64,000 nt of DNA from Prevotella sp. UBA2756 (GCA_002353205.1 DEJE01000056.1:12710-76709), one strand, 5' to 3'; shown: positions 17,815 through 27,068, counted from the first letter of the stretch. The notes: generated from the sequence alone by a model not told the origin. Made by a program: numbers and translations.

Positions 17815-20800
17815 TTAGAACGTAAGCGTGACACCGCCGGAAATGGTGCGGATGGGTGAATAGTAGGCTGATGTCATCTCGCCGGTGAAGCTGCGCGAGG
17901 GGTCAAGACCCTGACGCTTCGACCATACCCACACGTTGTCGGCCACGCCGTAGATGCGCATCTTGCTGATGCCGATCTTCGATGTCCACTTCATGGGCAG
18001 CGTGTAGCCGATGGTGATGTTCTGCAGCTTCAGGTAGGAACCGCTGACGAGCCAGCGGTCTGACGTGCTGTTGGCATAGCTGTCGGCGAACTGCAGTCGT
18101 GGGATGTCGGTGTTGGGGTTCTCGGGAGTCCACGATTTCTCCAGGTCGACGTGCATGGCGTGACCGCGCTGGTTGCCCATGCTGCTCTGGTAATCGGAGT
18201 CGTAGACCTTGCCGCCGAGCTGGTACTGGAAGTCCATCGAGAAGTCGAAGCCTTTCCAGCTGAGCGATGTTCCGAAGCCGCCGTAGACGTCGGGCAGCGG
18301 AGAGCCGCAGAGGTGGCGCGTGGCTTCACTGGCCTTCTCGATCTTCTCCTGGCTTTCCACGATGGGCTGGCCGTTGGCATCGAGCTCATATCCGGTGCCG
18401 TCGGCGTTCTTCTTGTACACGTCGTTCCAGTAGAGAGCCTTACCCGTCTCGGGATCTACGCCGGCATAGCGGGGCATGTACCATGTGTACATCGACTCGC
18501 CTTCGCCGTAGAAGAAGTTGCCGCTCGAGTATCCGGGCACGCCGTCGATCCAGTATGTCTTGCGCTCATCGGGCAGATAGCTGATCTTATTCTTGTATGC
18601 CGTCATGTTCAGGCGTGCCGACCATGTGAGTTCCTTCGTGCGGATGATGTCGCCGTTGAGCTCCACCTCCACACCTTTGTTCACCATGTCGCCGATGTTG
18701 GCGTAGTAGCCGGTGTAACCGAACGAGGCGGGCAGGGGGAACCATGCCAGCATGTCCTTCGTCTTACGGTTGAAGTACTCCACGGTACCGCTCAGGCGTC
18801 CGCGGAAGAAGCTGAAGTCGACACCGATGTTGAAGTTACCCTGCTTCTCCCACGAAATCTCTTCGTTACCTTTCGCGTCGGGGATCAGCGAGACGGCGCC
18901 CGTTGCGCTCTGTATGCTGTAGTAGTTGGTGTAGCGGTAGGTACCGATGTTGTCGTTACCCTGCTCACCGTAGGAAGCCTTCAGCTTCAGTTCGTCCACC
19001 CACTCGGCGTTGAACCACTTCTCCTTGTTGATGAGCCATGCGGCCGATGCCGACCAGAATGTTCCCCAGCGGTGGTCCTTGTGGAAGCGTGAAGAAGCGT
19101 CGCGACGGAACGAAACGCTGGCGAAGTAGGTCTCATCGTAGTTGTACTGGAAGCGTCCCAGATAGCCTTCCGTGTTGTAGTCGGTGACATACGAGTTGGA
19201 AGCACCGTCTTTCACGGCACCGCTCAGTTCCACGTTGTCGGGGCTGAACTGGTTGGTCTTGTAGCCATAGAGGTAGTAGTAGCGCGAGCGGTAAGCCTCG
19301 TGGGCGAGCATGGCCTGCAGGTCGTGCTTGCCGAAGAGGTGGTGCCAGTCGAGCTGCTGGAGGAAGTTGTAGCTCCAGCGGCGTGTGTGGTACTTGTAAA
19401 CCATACCGTTCGACGAGGCATACGAACCGTAGAAGGCGTTCGTGGTGTTCGTCTCGCGCGTCTCGTTCACGTTGGCAGAGTTCTGCGTGGTGAACTTGAA
19501 GTCTTTCAGGAAGGTGAGCTCGGCTGTTCCCACGGCGCTGAAGAAGTTGCCTTCGTAGCTGTTGTCGTCGAGCTGGTTGGCCGAAAGCGGGTTGGCCTGT
19601 GCCATGAACGGACGCTGCTGGCCGTTGATCTTGCCGTCACCGTAGTCGTAGAGGGCGATGCCGGTGTTCACATCCTGGATCACGTTGCCGTTGGCATCGC
19701 GGATGTAGGCGGGATAGATGGGGGCCACACGCGTCACGGCGAAGAGGTTGCCCGAGCTAACGTCGCTGCCGTCCTCGTTCAGGCGGTTGGCCTTGTAGTG
19801 TGCATACGACATGTTGCCGAGCACCTTCAGCCAGGGCTTAATCTGGTAGTCGGCCTTCAGACGGCCGGTGATGCGCTCGTAGTCGGAGTTCAGGGTGATA
19901 CCCTCGTTGTTCAGATAGTTGAACGAAGCGTAGAACGAGCTCTTGTCGTTGCTGCCGTTGGCCGACACGCTGTACTCCTGACGGAGGGCATTGCGGTAGG
20001 CAAGGTCTTCCCAGTCGTCGGGAGTCAGATAGTAGTCGGTGCCGCGGTAGTTGAACGAACGGCCGAGTGTGGCATTGGGGTTCAGCTTGCCGTTGGCGCC
20101 GATGAGGTACTGGCCGTCGGGCACGGTGTAGACATTGTAGCCCAGACCGTACGAGTTGTTGCCCGTCAGGTTGTTGTTGGCGAACTGCATGGCCTGCAGG
20201 TCGCTGTAGTTCCATGTGTTCTTGGCGTAGTTGTTCAGAGCCTGATACCACATTTCGTAGTAGCGTGCCGGGCTGTCGATGTACTCATAGGTGGGAACGG
20301 CCCTTGAGTTGCTGCCCCATTTGGCGTCGACCGTGATCGAGCTGGTGCCGCCGCGGCCTTTCTTCGTCGTGATGAGGATGACACCGTTGGCACCGCGGGC
20401 ACCGTAGAGGGCTGCGGCTGCGGCGTCTTTCAGCACCGTCATCGACTCGATATCCTGCGTGTTCAGGTTGTTCAGGTCACCGTCGTAGGGTGCGCCGTCG
20501 AGGACGACGAGGGGCGAGTTGCTGGCGTTGATCGAGCTGATACCACGGATGCGGATCGAGAAATTGTCGTCGGTCTGGCCGGGCTGGCCCGTCGGGTTGT
20601 TGATCTGCACACCCGATACCTTACCGGTGATGGCCTCCACGGCGTTCGACACCTGCACTTTTCCGATCTCCTCGGAGTTGACCTGCGAGGCCGATCCGGT
20701 GAACGACGACTTCTTCGCCGTTCCGTATGCCACGACAATCACCTCGTCGAGCGAACCGATATCGCTGCGGAGCTCGATGCGCATGTTCCTGCGGGCACTC

Positions 20801-21048
20801 ACCTCGATGGGCTCCATGCCTACATAACTGATGCGGAGGATGTTGCTTCCCTGCGGAAGGGTCAGCGAGAACTTACCGTCGGCATCGGTAACGGTGCCGA
20901 CATTCGTACCGGGAACCTGCACGGTGGCACCGATGACAGGCAGACCGTCATCCTGCGATACTACCGTACCGCTTACCTGCGTCTGAGCAAATGCCCCTCC
21001 CAAACACAGGAAAAGGCATGCCAAAAGCATTGTCAATCTTACTTTCAT
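17815..21048 (-). CDS. SusC/RagA family TonB-dependent outer-membrane importer
   Basis: 1077 residues. Signal MKVRLTMLLACLFLCLGGAFA, carboxypeptidase-regulatory-like domain (VSGTVVSQDDGLPVIGATV), LDEVIVVAYG TonB-box region, plug with IRIRGISSINASNSPLVVLD and LYGARGANGVILITTKKG, and a barrel ending SGGVTLTF. First gene of a three-gene SusC-SusD-lipoprotein operon with its own promoter. The wording of the motifs is the standard glycan/peptide importer type; ligand unknown. No regulator (ECF/anti-sigma or hybrid two-component) is encoded beside either importer. Confidence 0.95.
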   Translation of the reverse strand: MKVRLTMLLACLFLCLGGAFAQTQVSGTVVSQDDGLPVIGATVQVPGTNVGTVTDADGKFSLTLPQGSNILRISYVGMEPIEVSARRNMRIELRSDIGSLDEVIVVAYGTAKKSSFTGSASQVNSEEIGKVQVSNAVEAITGKVSGVQINNPTGQPGQTDDNFSIRIRGISSINASNSPLVVLDGAPYDGDLNNLNTQDIESMTVLKDAAAAALYGARGANGVILITTKKGRGGTSSITVDAKWGSNSRAVPTYEYIDSPARYYEMWYQALNNYAKNTWNYSDLQAMQFANNNLTGNNSYGLGYNVYTVPDGQYLIGANGKLNPNATLGRSFNYRGTDYYLTPDDWEDLAYRNALRQEYSVSANGSNDKSSFYASFNYLNNEGITLNSDYERITGRLKADYQIKPWLKVLGNMSYAHYKANRLNEDGSDVSSGNLFAVTRVAPIYPAYIRDANGNVIQDVNTGIALYDYGDGKINGQQRPFMAQANPLSANQLDDNSYEGNFFSAVGTAELTFLKDFKFTTQNSANVNETRETNTTNAFYGSYASSNGMVYKYHTRRWSYNFLQQLDWHHLFGKHDLQAMLAHEAYRSRYYYLYGYKTNQFSPDNVELSGAVKDGASNSYVTDYNTEGYLGRFQYNYDETYFASVSFRRDASSRFHKDHRWGTFWSASAAWLINKEKWFNAEWVDELKLKASYGEQGNDNIGTYRYTNYYSIQSATGAVSLIPDAKGNEEISWEKQGNFNIGVDFSFFRGRLSGTVEYFNRKTKDMLAWFPLPASFGYTGYYANIGDMVNKGVEVELNGDIIRTKELTWSARLNMTAYKNKISYLPDERKTYWIDGVPGYSSGNFFYGEGESMYTWYMPRYAGVDPETGKALYWNDVYKKNADGTGYELDANGQPIVESQEKIEKASEATRHLCGSPLPDVYGGFGTSLSWKGFDFSMDFQYQLGGKVYDSDYQSSMGNQRGHAMHVDLEKSWTPENPNTDIPRLQFADSYANSTSDRWLVSGSYLKLQNITIGYTLPMKWTSKIGISKMRIYGVADNVWVWSKRQGLDPSRSFTGEMTSAYYSPIRTISGGVTLTF

Positions 21049-21155
21049 AAATACTCTCTCGTTAGTTATTATATAAATTCTAATGATGTATGTACTGGCA
21101 TCGTTTCCGCACAGTCGTTGTTATCCTTCGCTCGATAGGCGGTTATAATGTTTTG

Positions 21156-21185
21156 CAAAATTAAGTAAAATTTCATCAACACAAA
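21156..21185 (-). promoter_or_regulatory. Bacteroidetes-type promoter of second SusCD operon
   Basis: Minus strand TTTG (21182-21185) and TAATTTTG (21156-21163), 18 bp apart, about 110 bp before the SusC start. The gap 21049-21545 is divergent control DNA with no gene. Confidence 0.65.
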
Positions 21186-21430
21186 ACTTTTGATGTAAAA
21201 AAATGCGATTTTACCCCGTTTTTTAACAAATTTGCTCTCAAAAGGGAGAAAAACGTGTCTTTTTGTTGCAAAAATAAAGATTATGGAATCATTTCTATAT
21301 CATTCTTAGACATCTGCTTGACGAAGGTAAAACGAATGGCGATTTTCAGCAAGACGAGCTGACTAACCTGCGACTTGCCGCTTCGTTTTTCTCCTCAACG
21401 TTAATCATTTTAAAGAAGGAGCCCATTTGT

Positions 21431-21461
21431 TTTGTTGTTTGCTTTTTTTTTGTTACTTTTG
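21431..21461 (+). promoter_or_regulatory. Promoter of the GMP synthetase gene
   Basis: TTTG (21431-21434) and TACTTTTG (21454-21461) with a 19-bp spacer. About 85 nt of leader follow before the ATG at 21546. The presence of a dedicated promoter argues that the short GMP synthetase gene is complete. Confidence 0.7.
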
Positions 21462-21545
21462 CCAACAGATTATCATTAACAGAAAGTTTGAAATTTCGTA
21501 CCCCCGAACATCAAGATTGTATAATATTAAAGACAAAAGGAAACT

Positions 21546-22529
21546 ATGAGTACAGGAAACATCAGGCCGGAGTCGATGGAAAGGATCACCACTCCCGCTT
21601 TGGCACAGAAATTCATTGAAGAACAGATTCAGGAGCTCAGGGCACAGATCGGCGACAAAAAGGTGCTGCTCGCCCTCTCGGGAGGCGTCGACTCGTCGGT
21701 GGTGGCAGCTCTGCTCATCAAGGCCGTCGGTCGGCAGCTGGTCTCAGTACATGTCAACCACGGTCTGTTGCGCAAGGGCGAGCCCGAGCAGGTGGTGCGT
21801 GTGTTCCGCGACGAGCTGAACGCCAACCTGGTTTATGTCGATGCCACCGACCGCTTCCTCGATAAGCTCGCCGGTGTGGCCGATCCCGAGCAGAAGCGCA
21901 AGATCATCGGCGCCGAGTTCATCCGCGTCTTTGAGGAGGAAGCGCGCAAGCTCGAGGGCATCAGTTTCCTGGCTCAGGGCACTATCTACCCCGACATCGT
22001 GGAATCGGGACCCGTAAAGTCGCACCACAACGTGGGCGGACTGCCTGAAGACATGCAGTTTGAGCTCGTGGAGCCCATCAAGCTGCTCTTCAAGGACGAG
22101 GTGCGCGTAGTGGGCAAGGAGCTCGGACTGCCCGACAACATGGTGTTCCGCCAGCCCTTCCCCGGTCCCGGACTGGGCGTGCGCTGCACGGGTGCCATCA
22201 CGCGCGACCGCTTGGAAGCTCTCCGCGAGAGCGACGCCATCCTGCGCGAAGAGTTTGCCAAGAACGGACTTGAAGGCAAGGTGTGGCAGTATTTCACCGT
22301 GGTGCCCGACTATAAGTCGACGGGCGTGAAGGATAACAAGCGCTCGTGGGACTGGCCCGTCATCATTCGTGCCGTGAACACCCGCGATGCCATGACGGCC
22401 ACCATCGAGGAGATTCCCTATCCGCTCCTCCACCACATCACGAAGCGCATCGTCAGCGAGGTGCCAGGCGTGAATCGCGTGCTCTACGACCTCACACCGA
22501 AACCCACGGGAACCATCGAGTGGGAGTGA
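21546..22529 (+). CDS. guaA: GMP synthetase ATP-pyrophosphatase subunit (no glutaminase domain)
   Basis: 327 residues. The ATP-PPase P-loop LLALSGGVDSSVVAALL lies near residue 41; VHVNHGLLRKGE and AQGTIYPDIVESGP follow; the C-terminal dimerisation domain (FRQPFPGPGLGVR to KPTGTIEWE) is complete. This is the XMP-aminating half of GuaA, which converts XMP to GMP in purine synthesis. The usual N-terminal class-I glutamine amidotransferase domain (~190 residues) is absent: upstream there is 500 bp of non-coding DNA with a promoter, so this is not a truncation by frameshift. Either a separate amidotransferase subunit is encoded elsewhere, as in archaea, or ammonia is used directly. Stand-alone subunit B is a firm structural statement; the partner is unknown. 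Confidence 0.93.
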   Translation: MSTGNIRPESMERITTPALAQKFIEEQIQELRAQIGDKKVLLALSGGVDSSVVAALLIKAVGRQLVSVHVNHGLLRKGEPEQVVRVFRDELNANLVYVDATDRFLDKLAGVADPEQKRKIIGAEFIRVFEEEARKLEGISFLAQGTIYPDIVESGPVKSHHNVGGLPEDMQFELVEPIKLLFKDEVRVVGKELGLPDNMVFRQPFPGPGLGVRCTGAITRDRLEALRESDAILREEFAKNGLEGKVWQYFTVVPDYKSTGVKDNKRSWDWPVIIRAVNTRDAMTATIEEIPYPLLHHITKRIVSEVPGVNRVLYDLTPKPTGTIEWE

Positions 22530-22719
22530 TAGGCCATTCCGTGCCCGCAAGGTTTTCGGAAAGACACAACATTTTCCGCGAAACGCACCGTCGTTTCGCG
22601 GTTTTTTTGTATATTTGCAGCCGAAAGATATCTCGTACCCAGCCGTACATCGTACCTTCGCACTTCCGGGATTATCCCGAGTTACTCGATCATCAAGACG
22701 AAAATCAAATCAAACTGCA

Positions 22720-25700
22720 ATGACAAATAGATTCTTCAGCATCATCGCAATGGCGGCTATGGCTGCCACACTGCAGGCGCAGACGTTCACCGAGTGGCAG
22801 GACATGCAGGTGAACAGCGTCAACCGACTCACATCCCACACCTCATTCTTCCCCTTCGAGAACGAAGCGCTGGCCGTCAAGGGCGACCCGACGCAGTCGG
22901 CCAACTACCTTTCGCTCCACGGGCAGTGGGCATTCCGATGGGTGGAGCACGCCAACGAGCGGCCCACCGACTTCTTCCGCACCGACTACGACGACTCTTC
23001 GTGGGGCTCGATGCCCGTTCCGGGGATGTGGGAGCTCAACGGTTTCGGCGATCCCGAGTACGTGAACATCGGCTTCGCATGGCGCGGACACTATCCCATG
23101 CCCACGCAAGCCGACTACCAGTGGGGCGAGCGCACGCTGACCGACGACGACCGTGAGTTCGTCAGGGGCGTGGGAAGCATCACGCTCGACGGACGTCAGC
23201 AGCCCGAAGGGTGGTGCCCGCCGCCGGCGAAAGACAATCATGTGGGCAGTTATCGCCGCACGATCAACATTCCCGCATCGTGGGACGGCCGCCAGGTCAT
23301 CGCCCATTTCGGCAGCGTCACGTCGTGCATCTACCTTTGGGTCAACGGCCAGTTCGTGGGCTACAGCGAGGATTCGAAGGTGGCGTGCGAGTTCGATGTA
23401 ACTCCGTTCTTGAAGAAAGGTGAGAACCTCGTTGCCTTCCAGGTGTTCCGATGGTGCGACGGTTCATGGTGCGAAGACCAGGACTTCTGGCGGCTCTCCG
23501 GCGTGGCCCGCGACAGCTATCTCTTCTGCCGCGATGCCAACACCCACGTCGACGACCTGCGCATCGAGACCACGCTGACCGACGACTACCGCGACGGCAT
23601 CCTCAGGGTGAGCACCCAGCAGACGGCGGGCGGCACGCTTGCCTATAAACTTCTCGATGCCGAGGGCCGCGAAGTGGCCATGACCGAAACGGAACCGGGC
23701 ACGTTCCTCGTGAAGAACCCGCTGAAATGGACCGCCGAGACACCCACACTCTACACCCTCGTTGCCACCATGACGAAGGTGCCCGCCGCGAAGAAAGGCC
23801 GCAAGTCAAAGGCTCCCGTGGTGGCGACGCCCACCGAGGTGATTGCCCAGCGCGTGGGTTTCCGTCGCGTGGAGATCCGCGGATCGCAGCTCCTCGTCAA
23901 CGGACAGCCTATATATATAAAAGGTGTAGACCGCCACGAGATGGATCCCGACGGCGGCTACGTGGTCAGCCGCGAGCGCATGATCGAGGATCTGCAGCTC
24001 ATGAAGCGCTTCAACATCAACGCCGTGCGCACATGCCACTACCCCGACGACCCGCTGTGGTACGACCTCTGCGACCAGTACGGCATCTATCTCGTCAGCG
24101 AAGCCAACCAGGAGAGCCACGGATTCGGCTACGACCGCAGGCAGTCCATCGCCCTTACGCCCCTCTTCGCACGCCAGATACTGGAACGCAACCAGCACAA
24201 CGTGCAGGTGAACTTCAACCATCCGAGCGTCATCATCTGGTCGCTCGGCAACGAGACCATCAACGGTACCAACTTCCAGGCTGCCTACCGCTGGATCAAG
24301 GCGCAGGACCAGCAGCGACCCGTGCAGTGGGAGCAGGCCCACGGGGGCGACAACACCGACATCACGTGTCCGATGTACGCCTCGCATGCGTGGTGCGAAG
24401 CCTATTCAGCCGACCCCAAGCAGTCCAAGCCGCTCATCCAGTGCGAGTACAGCCACGCCATGGGCAACTCCAGCGGAGGATTCAAGGAGTACTGGGACCT
24501 CGTGCGCAAATATCCGAAGTTCCAGGGCGGATTCATCTGGGACTTCGTCGACCAGGCTCTGCACCGCCATCCGTCAGCTCGCACCTCGTCCGACGCACCG
24601 CGTACCTCGTCCAACGCACCTCGTACCTCGTTCATAGAATACACCTACGGCGGCGACTACAACAGCTACGACCCCTCTGACAACAACTTCAACTGCAACG
24701 GACTCGTCAGTCCCGACCGCGTCCCCAACCCGCAGATGCACGAAGTGGGCTATTTCTACCAGAACATCTGGGCCGAGCTGACGAAGCAGGGCAGCGGCAA
24801 CCTGCGCATCCGCAACGAGAATTTCTTCCGCGACCTGAGCAATGTCTGCCTGGAATGGACGCTCCTCTGCGAAGGAAAGCCTGTGAAGAACGGACGCGTG
24901 GACAACATCAGCTGCCAACCGCAGCAGACCGTCGACCTGCAGCTGCCTGTTTCGGCCGACGATGCCGACGAGGTGGGCGAATATCTGCTCAACATCGACT
25001 TCCGGCTAAAGGAGGCTGAGCCCCTCATGGAGAAAGGACAGCTCGTGGCCTACGACCAGCTGCACTTCTACGATGGTCTGGGGTGCATCAACGGCTCCGT
25101 CGTGGGGCGACCCATGAAGCTGAAGAAGAGCAAGACCGACATCAGCATTACGACCGGCAACACCAGCGTGAAGTTCGATAGCCAGACGGGATTCCTGAAG
25201 GAATACATCATGGACGGCCGCAGCCTGCTCGCCGACGGCGGTACCCTGAAGCCCAATTTCTGGCGTGCCGTCACCGACAACGACATGGGAGCGGGCATCC
25301 AGCGTCGCTACCAGGTGTGGAAAGACCCGGAGATGAAGCTCACGGCCCTCACATCGAAGAAGGAGAAAAAGAGCAACTTCTGCACTGTCACTGCCACCTA
25401 CGACATGCCCACCGTCGCCTCGACGCTCACACTTACCTATTATATATACGCGCGCGGAGACATGAACGTCGAACAGACGCTCACTCCCTACCCGCAACAG
25501 CCCGATTCGGTGAAGATTCCCGACATGCTTCGCTTCGGCATGGTCATGCAGCTGCCCTACGACATGGACCGCAGCCAGTTCTACGGCCGCGGACCGGTGG
25601 AGAACTACGCCGACCGCAAGCAGTCGCAACGCCTCGGCATCTACAGCCAGACGGCCGACGAGCAGTTCTACCCCTACATCCGACCGCAGGAAACGGGACT

Positions 25701-26052
25701 GAAGAGCGACGTCCACTGGTGGCAACAGACCGATGCCACGGGCAAGGGCTTGCGCATTATCCCCTTATCAAGAGCCGAAGTTCAATCTCTCCCCCTCGGG
25801 GGAGTCGGAGAGGGGTTCTACTTCTACGCCTCGGCCCTGCACTACGACATCGCCGACCTCGACGAAGGGCTCGACAAGCACCAGCGCCATCCGCAGGACG
25901 TGCCGCGTTCGCGCTTCACCAACCTCTTCATCGACGGTGAGCATGCGGGCGTGGGCGGCGTCAACAGCTGGAGCATGGAAGGTTTCGCACTGCCGCAGTA
26001 CCGCGTCGGCTACGGTCCCAAGACCTTCCGCTTCTCCATCAATCCCTTCTGA
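22720..26052 (+). CDS. Secreted GH2 beta-galactosidase (LacZ-like)
   Basis: 1110 residues from the ATG at 22720, chosen because it begins a signal peptide (MTNRFFSIIAMAAMAATLQA). Domains in order: jelly-roll sugar-binding domain (to about residue 250), Ig-like domain, TIM barrel with acid/base Glu in IWSLGNETING and nucleophile Glu in IQCEYSHAMGNSSGGF, a second Ig-like domain, and the C-terminal beta-galactosidase small-chain domain (WRAVTDNDMG, YGRGPVENYADR). Role: exo-hydrolysis of beta-galactosides in the periplasm. Two oddities: a 21-bp tandem repeat coding TSSDAPR/TSSNAPR in the loop before YGGDY, and an in-frame palindromic insertion before FYFYASALHYD. Both fall in loops, so activity is plausible. 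Confidence 0.93.
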   Translation: MTNRFFSIIAMAAMAATLQAQTFTEWQDMQVNSVNRLTSHTSFFPFENEALAVKGDPTQSANYLSLHGQWAFRWVEHANERPTDFFRTDYDDSSWGSMPVPGMWELNGFGDPEYVNIGFAWRGHYPMPTQADYQWGERTLTDDDREFVRGVGSITLDGRQQPEGWCPPPAKDNHVGSYRRTINIPASWDGRQVIAHFGSVTSCIYLWVNGQFVGYSEDSKVACEFDVTPFLKKGENLVAFQVFRWCDGSWCEDQDFWRLSGVARDSYLFCRDANTHVDDLRIETTLTDDYRDGILRVSTQQTAGGTLAYKLLDAEGREVAMTETEPGTFLVKNPLKWTAETPTLYTLVATMTKVPAAKKGRKSKAPVVATPTEVIAQRVGFRRVEIRGSQLLVNGQPIYIKGVDRHEMDPDGGYVVSRERMIEDLQLMKRFNINAVRTCHYPDDPLWYDLCDQYGIYLVSEANQESHGFGYDRRQSIALTPLFARQILERNQHNVQVNFNHPSVIIWSLGNETINGTNFQAAYRWIKAQDQQRPVQWEQAHGGDNTDITCPMYASHAWCEAYSADPKQSKPLIQCEYSHAMGNSSGGFKEYWDLVRKYPKFQGGFIWDFVDQALHRHPSARTSSDAPRTSSNAPRTSFIEYTYGGDYNSYDPSDNNFNCNGLVSPDRVPNPQMHEVGYFYQNIWAELTKQGSGNLRIRNENFFRDLSNVCLEWTLLCEGKPVKNGRVDNISCQPQQTVDLQLPVSADDADEVGEYLLNIDFRLKEAEPLMEKGQLVAYDQLHFYDGLGCINGSVVGRPMKLKKSKTDISITTGNTSVKFDSQTGFLKEYIMDGRSLLADGGTLKPNFWRAVTDNDMGAGIQRRYQVWKDPEMKLTALTSKKEKKSNFCTVTATYDMPTVASTLTLTYYIYARGDMNVEQTLTPYPQQPDSVKIPDMLRFGMVMQLPYDMDRSQFYGRGPVENYADRKQSQRLGIYSQTADEQFYPYIRPQETGLKSDVHWWQQTDATGKGLRIIPLSRAEVQSLPLGGVGEGFYFYASALHYDIADLDEGLDKHQRHPQDVPRSRFTNLFIDGEHAGVGGVNSWSMEGFALPQYRVGYGPKTFRFSINPF
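24583..24633 (+). repeat. In-frame 21-bp tandem repeat inside the beta-galactosidase
   Basis: ACCTCGTCC-type units begin at 24583, 24604 and 24625, exactly 21 bp apart, coding the heptapeptides TSSDAPR and TSSNAPR plus a partial copy. The loop is about 15 residues longer than the matching loop I recall for E. coli LacZ. Confidence 0.85.
25789..25804. repeat. Palindromic repeat inserted in-frame in the beta-galactosidase
   Basis: CTCCCCC-TC-GGGGGAG is a perfect 7-bp-stem palindrome inside a longer segment (about 25760-25815) that reads like Bacteroidales dispersed intergenic elements but stays open in frame, coding roughly IPLSRAEVQSLPLGGVGEGF. Confidence 0.7.
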
Positions 26053-26099
26053 CGCTCAACTCCTGGCGGAAAAGTCAGGATGAAATTCAACAGAAACGG

Positions 26100-26127
26100 G
26101 CAGCCGGAATAATAAACTTCCGGCTGC
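26100..26127 (+). terminator. Hairpin after the beta-galactosidase gene
   Basis: GCAGCCGGAA (26100-26109) pairs perfectly with TTCCGGCTGC (26118-26127). The T-run is weak, so termination efficiency is uncertain. Confidence 0.5.
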
Positions 26128-26140
26128 TCGTGCAATGCTT

Positions 26141-26206
26141 CTCGCTTGTACGGGCAGCGACTCTCGCCTGTCAGGGCAGCAACACTCGCTTGTACGGGCA
26201 GCGACT
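26141..26206. repeat. Second type of 22-bp tandem repeat (three copies)
   Basis: Units CTCGCTTGTACGGGCAGCGA plus CT start at 26141, 26163 and 26185; the first and third are identical and the middle differs at six positions. Same 22-bp period as the CAATTyAAATTG array that follows but unrelated sequence. The gap 26053-26549 contains no supported gene. Confidence 0.85.
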
Positions 26207-26263
26207 TTTCGTTGCCATGCAGCATGAACAGCGCGGCAAAACGATTTCTTTTGCTGAGTCATT

Positions 26264-26345
26264 CAATTTAGATTGCGCGGCAAAACAATTAGGATTGCTG
26301 CGGAAAACAAATTGGATTGCTGACCAATTTAAATTGAATTGCAGG
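26264..26345. repeat. 22-bp tandem repeat, locus B (inverted orientation)
   Basis: Units start at 26264, 26286 and 26308, with a further CAATTTAAATTG core at 26325. The units read as the reverse complement of locus A (GATTGCGCGGCAAAACAATT). Copies are more diverged than at locus A. Confidence 0.85.
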
Positions 26346-26480
26346 CCGGAACCGATCGTTTGGCATCGCGGGAGCTCCTGTCTGGCGGCACGAACGGCTT
26401 CGTCTTGCATGCCGTGAACAACGGGTTGGCGGCGCAGGCGGCGCGTTCACGGCCCGGCGATGGCCGAGACAAGACGAAAT

Positions 26481-26516
26481 AAAGCGGGCGTCAGGAGAGT
26501 TCCCGGCGCCCGCTTT
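26481..26516 (-). terminator. Terminator of the small lipoprotein gene
   Basis: AAAGCGGGCG (26481-26490) pairs exactly with CGCCCGCTTT (26507-26516); on the minus strand the stem runs into a T-rich stretch, 33 bp past the stop codon. Confidence 0.8.
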
Positions 26517-26549
26517 CGTAGTATAAGGTTTTTTGATATGAGGTTGTTT

Positions 26550-26987
26550 TCAGAAGGCGAAGACGCCTTTCATCTTGATGTCGAACGATTTGTGCTCTCT
26601 GACGAAGCTGATGTGGCACTTCAGTTCATTGTCCTTGATGGAAATGACCTTCATCCGGAAATAGTCCTGACCGTCGATCTTGGCTACCACGTCGTTGCCG
26701 CTGACGGTGTATTGTGCTTCCACGTCCTTGTATGCGTCGTTACCCAGGGTGATGCGGACGGTGACGTTGCGGCTCTTCTTGAAGTTGAGCATCAGTGTGT
26801 GCAGGTCGTTCCAGTAGCCGTTCTGCTGCACTTTTTCGAGATCCCACCATCCGATACCGATCAGTTCGGCACGTGTGTTGTACGTCTTGTTGTCTTCGTC
26901 GGCATCTCTTTCGATGCAGCTTGTGAAACTTGTGGTCATTAAACCGATCATCATCACTACCCAGAATAATCTTTTCTTCATTTTCAT
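26550..26987 (-). CDS. Small lipoprotein of unknown function
   Basis: 145 residues. Lipoprotein signal MKMKKRLFWVVMMIGLMTTS with lipobox TSFTSC, then IERDADEDN. The mature part is about 120 residues, predicted beta-rich (GIGWWDLEKVQQNGYW, VTVRITLGNDAYKDVEAQYTV), possibly lipocalin- or DUF-type but I do not recognise the family. It is a single-gene unit: its own promoter lies 49 bp upstream and a strong terminator follows. The first Met is used; Met 3 is equally possible. Confidence 0.75.
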   Translation of the reverse strand: MKMKKRLFWVVMMIGLMTTSFTSCIERDADEDNKTYNTRAELIGIGWWDLEKVQQNGYWNDLHTLMLNFKKSRNVTVRITLGNDAYKDVEAQYTVSGNDVVAKIDGQDYFRMKVISIKDNELKCHISFVREHKSFDIKMKGVFAF

Positions 26988-27035
26988 TATCTCCTTTTTT
27001 TGTTATTATTTTTTTGTTTTTTCTTTTTGACGATG

Positions 27036-27068
27036 CAAAGGTAATGCGGTTTTTGGGCTCGTTGCAAA
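27036..27068 (-). promoter_or_regulatory. Promoter of the small lipoprotein gene
   Basis: Minus strand TTTG (27065-27068) and TACCTTTG (27036-27043), 21 bp apart. Confidence 0.65.

Noticed and set aside
21049..21545. Lost N-terminal half of GuaA by frameshift
   Set aside because: No amidotransferase-like coding sequence is visible in any frame here, and a promoter sits directly before the gene.
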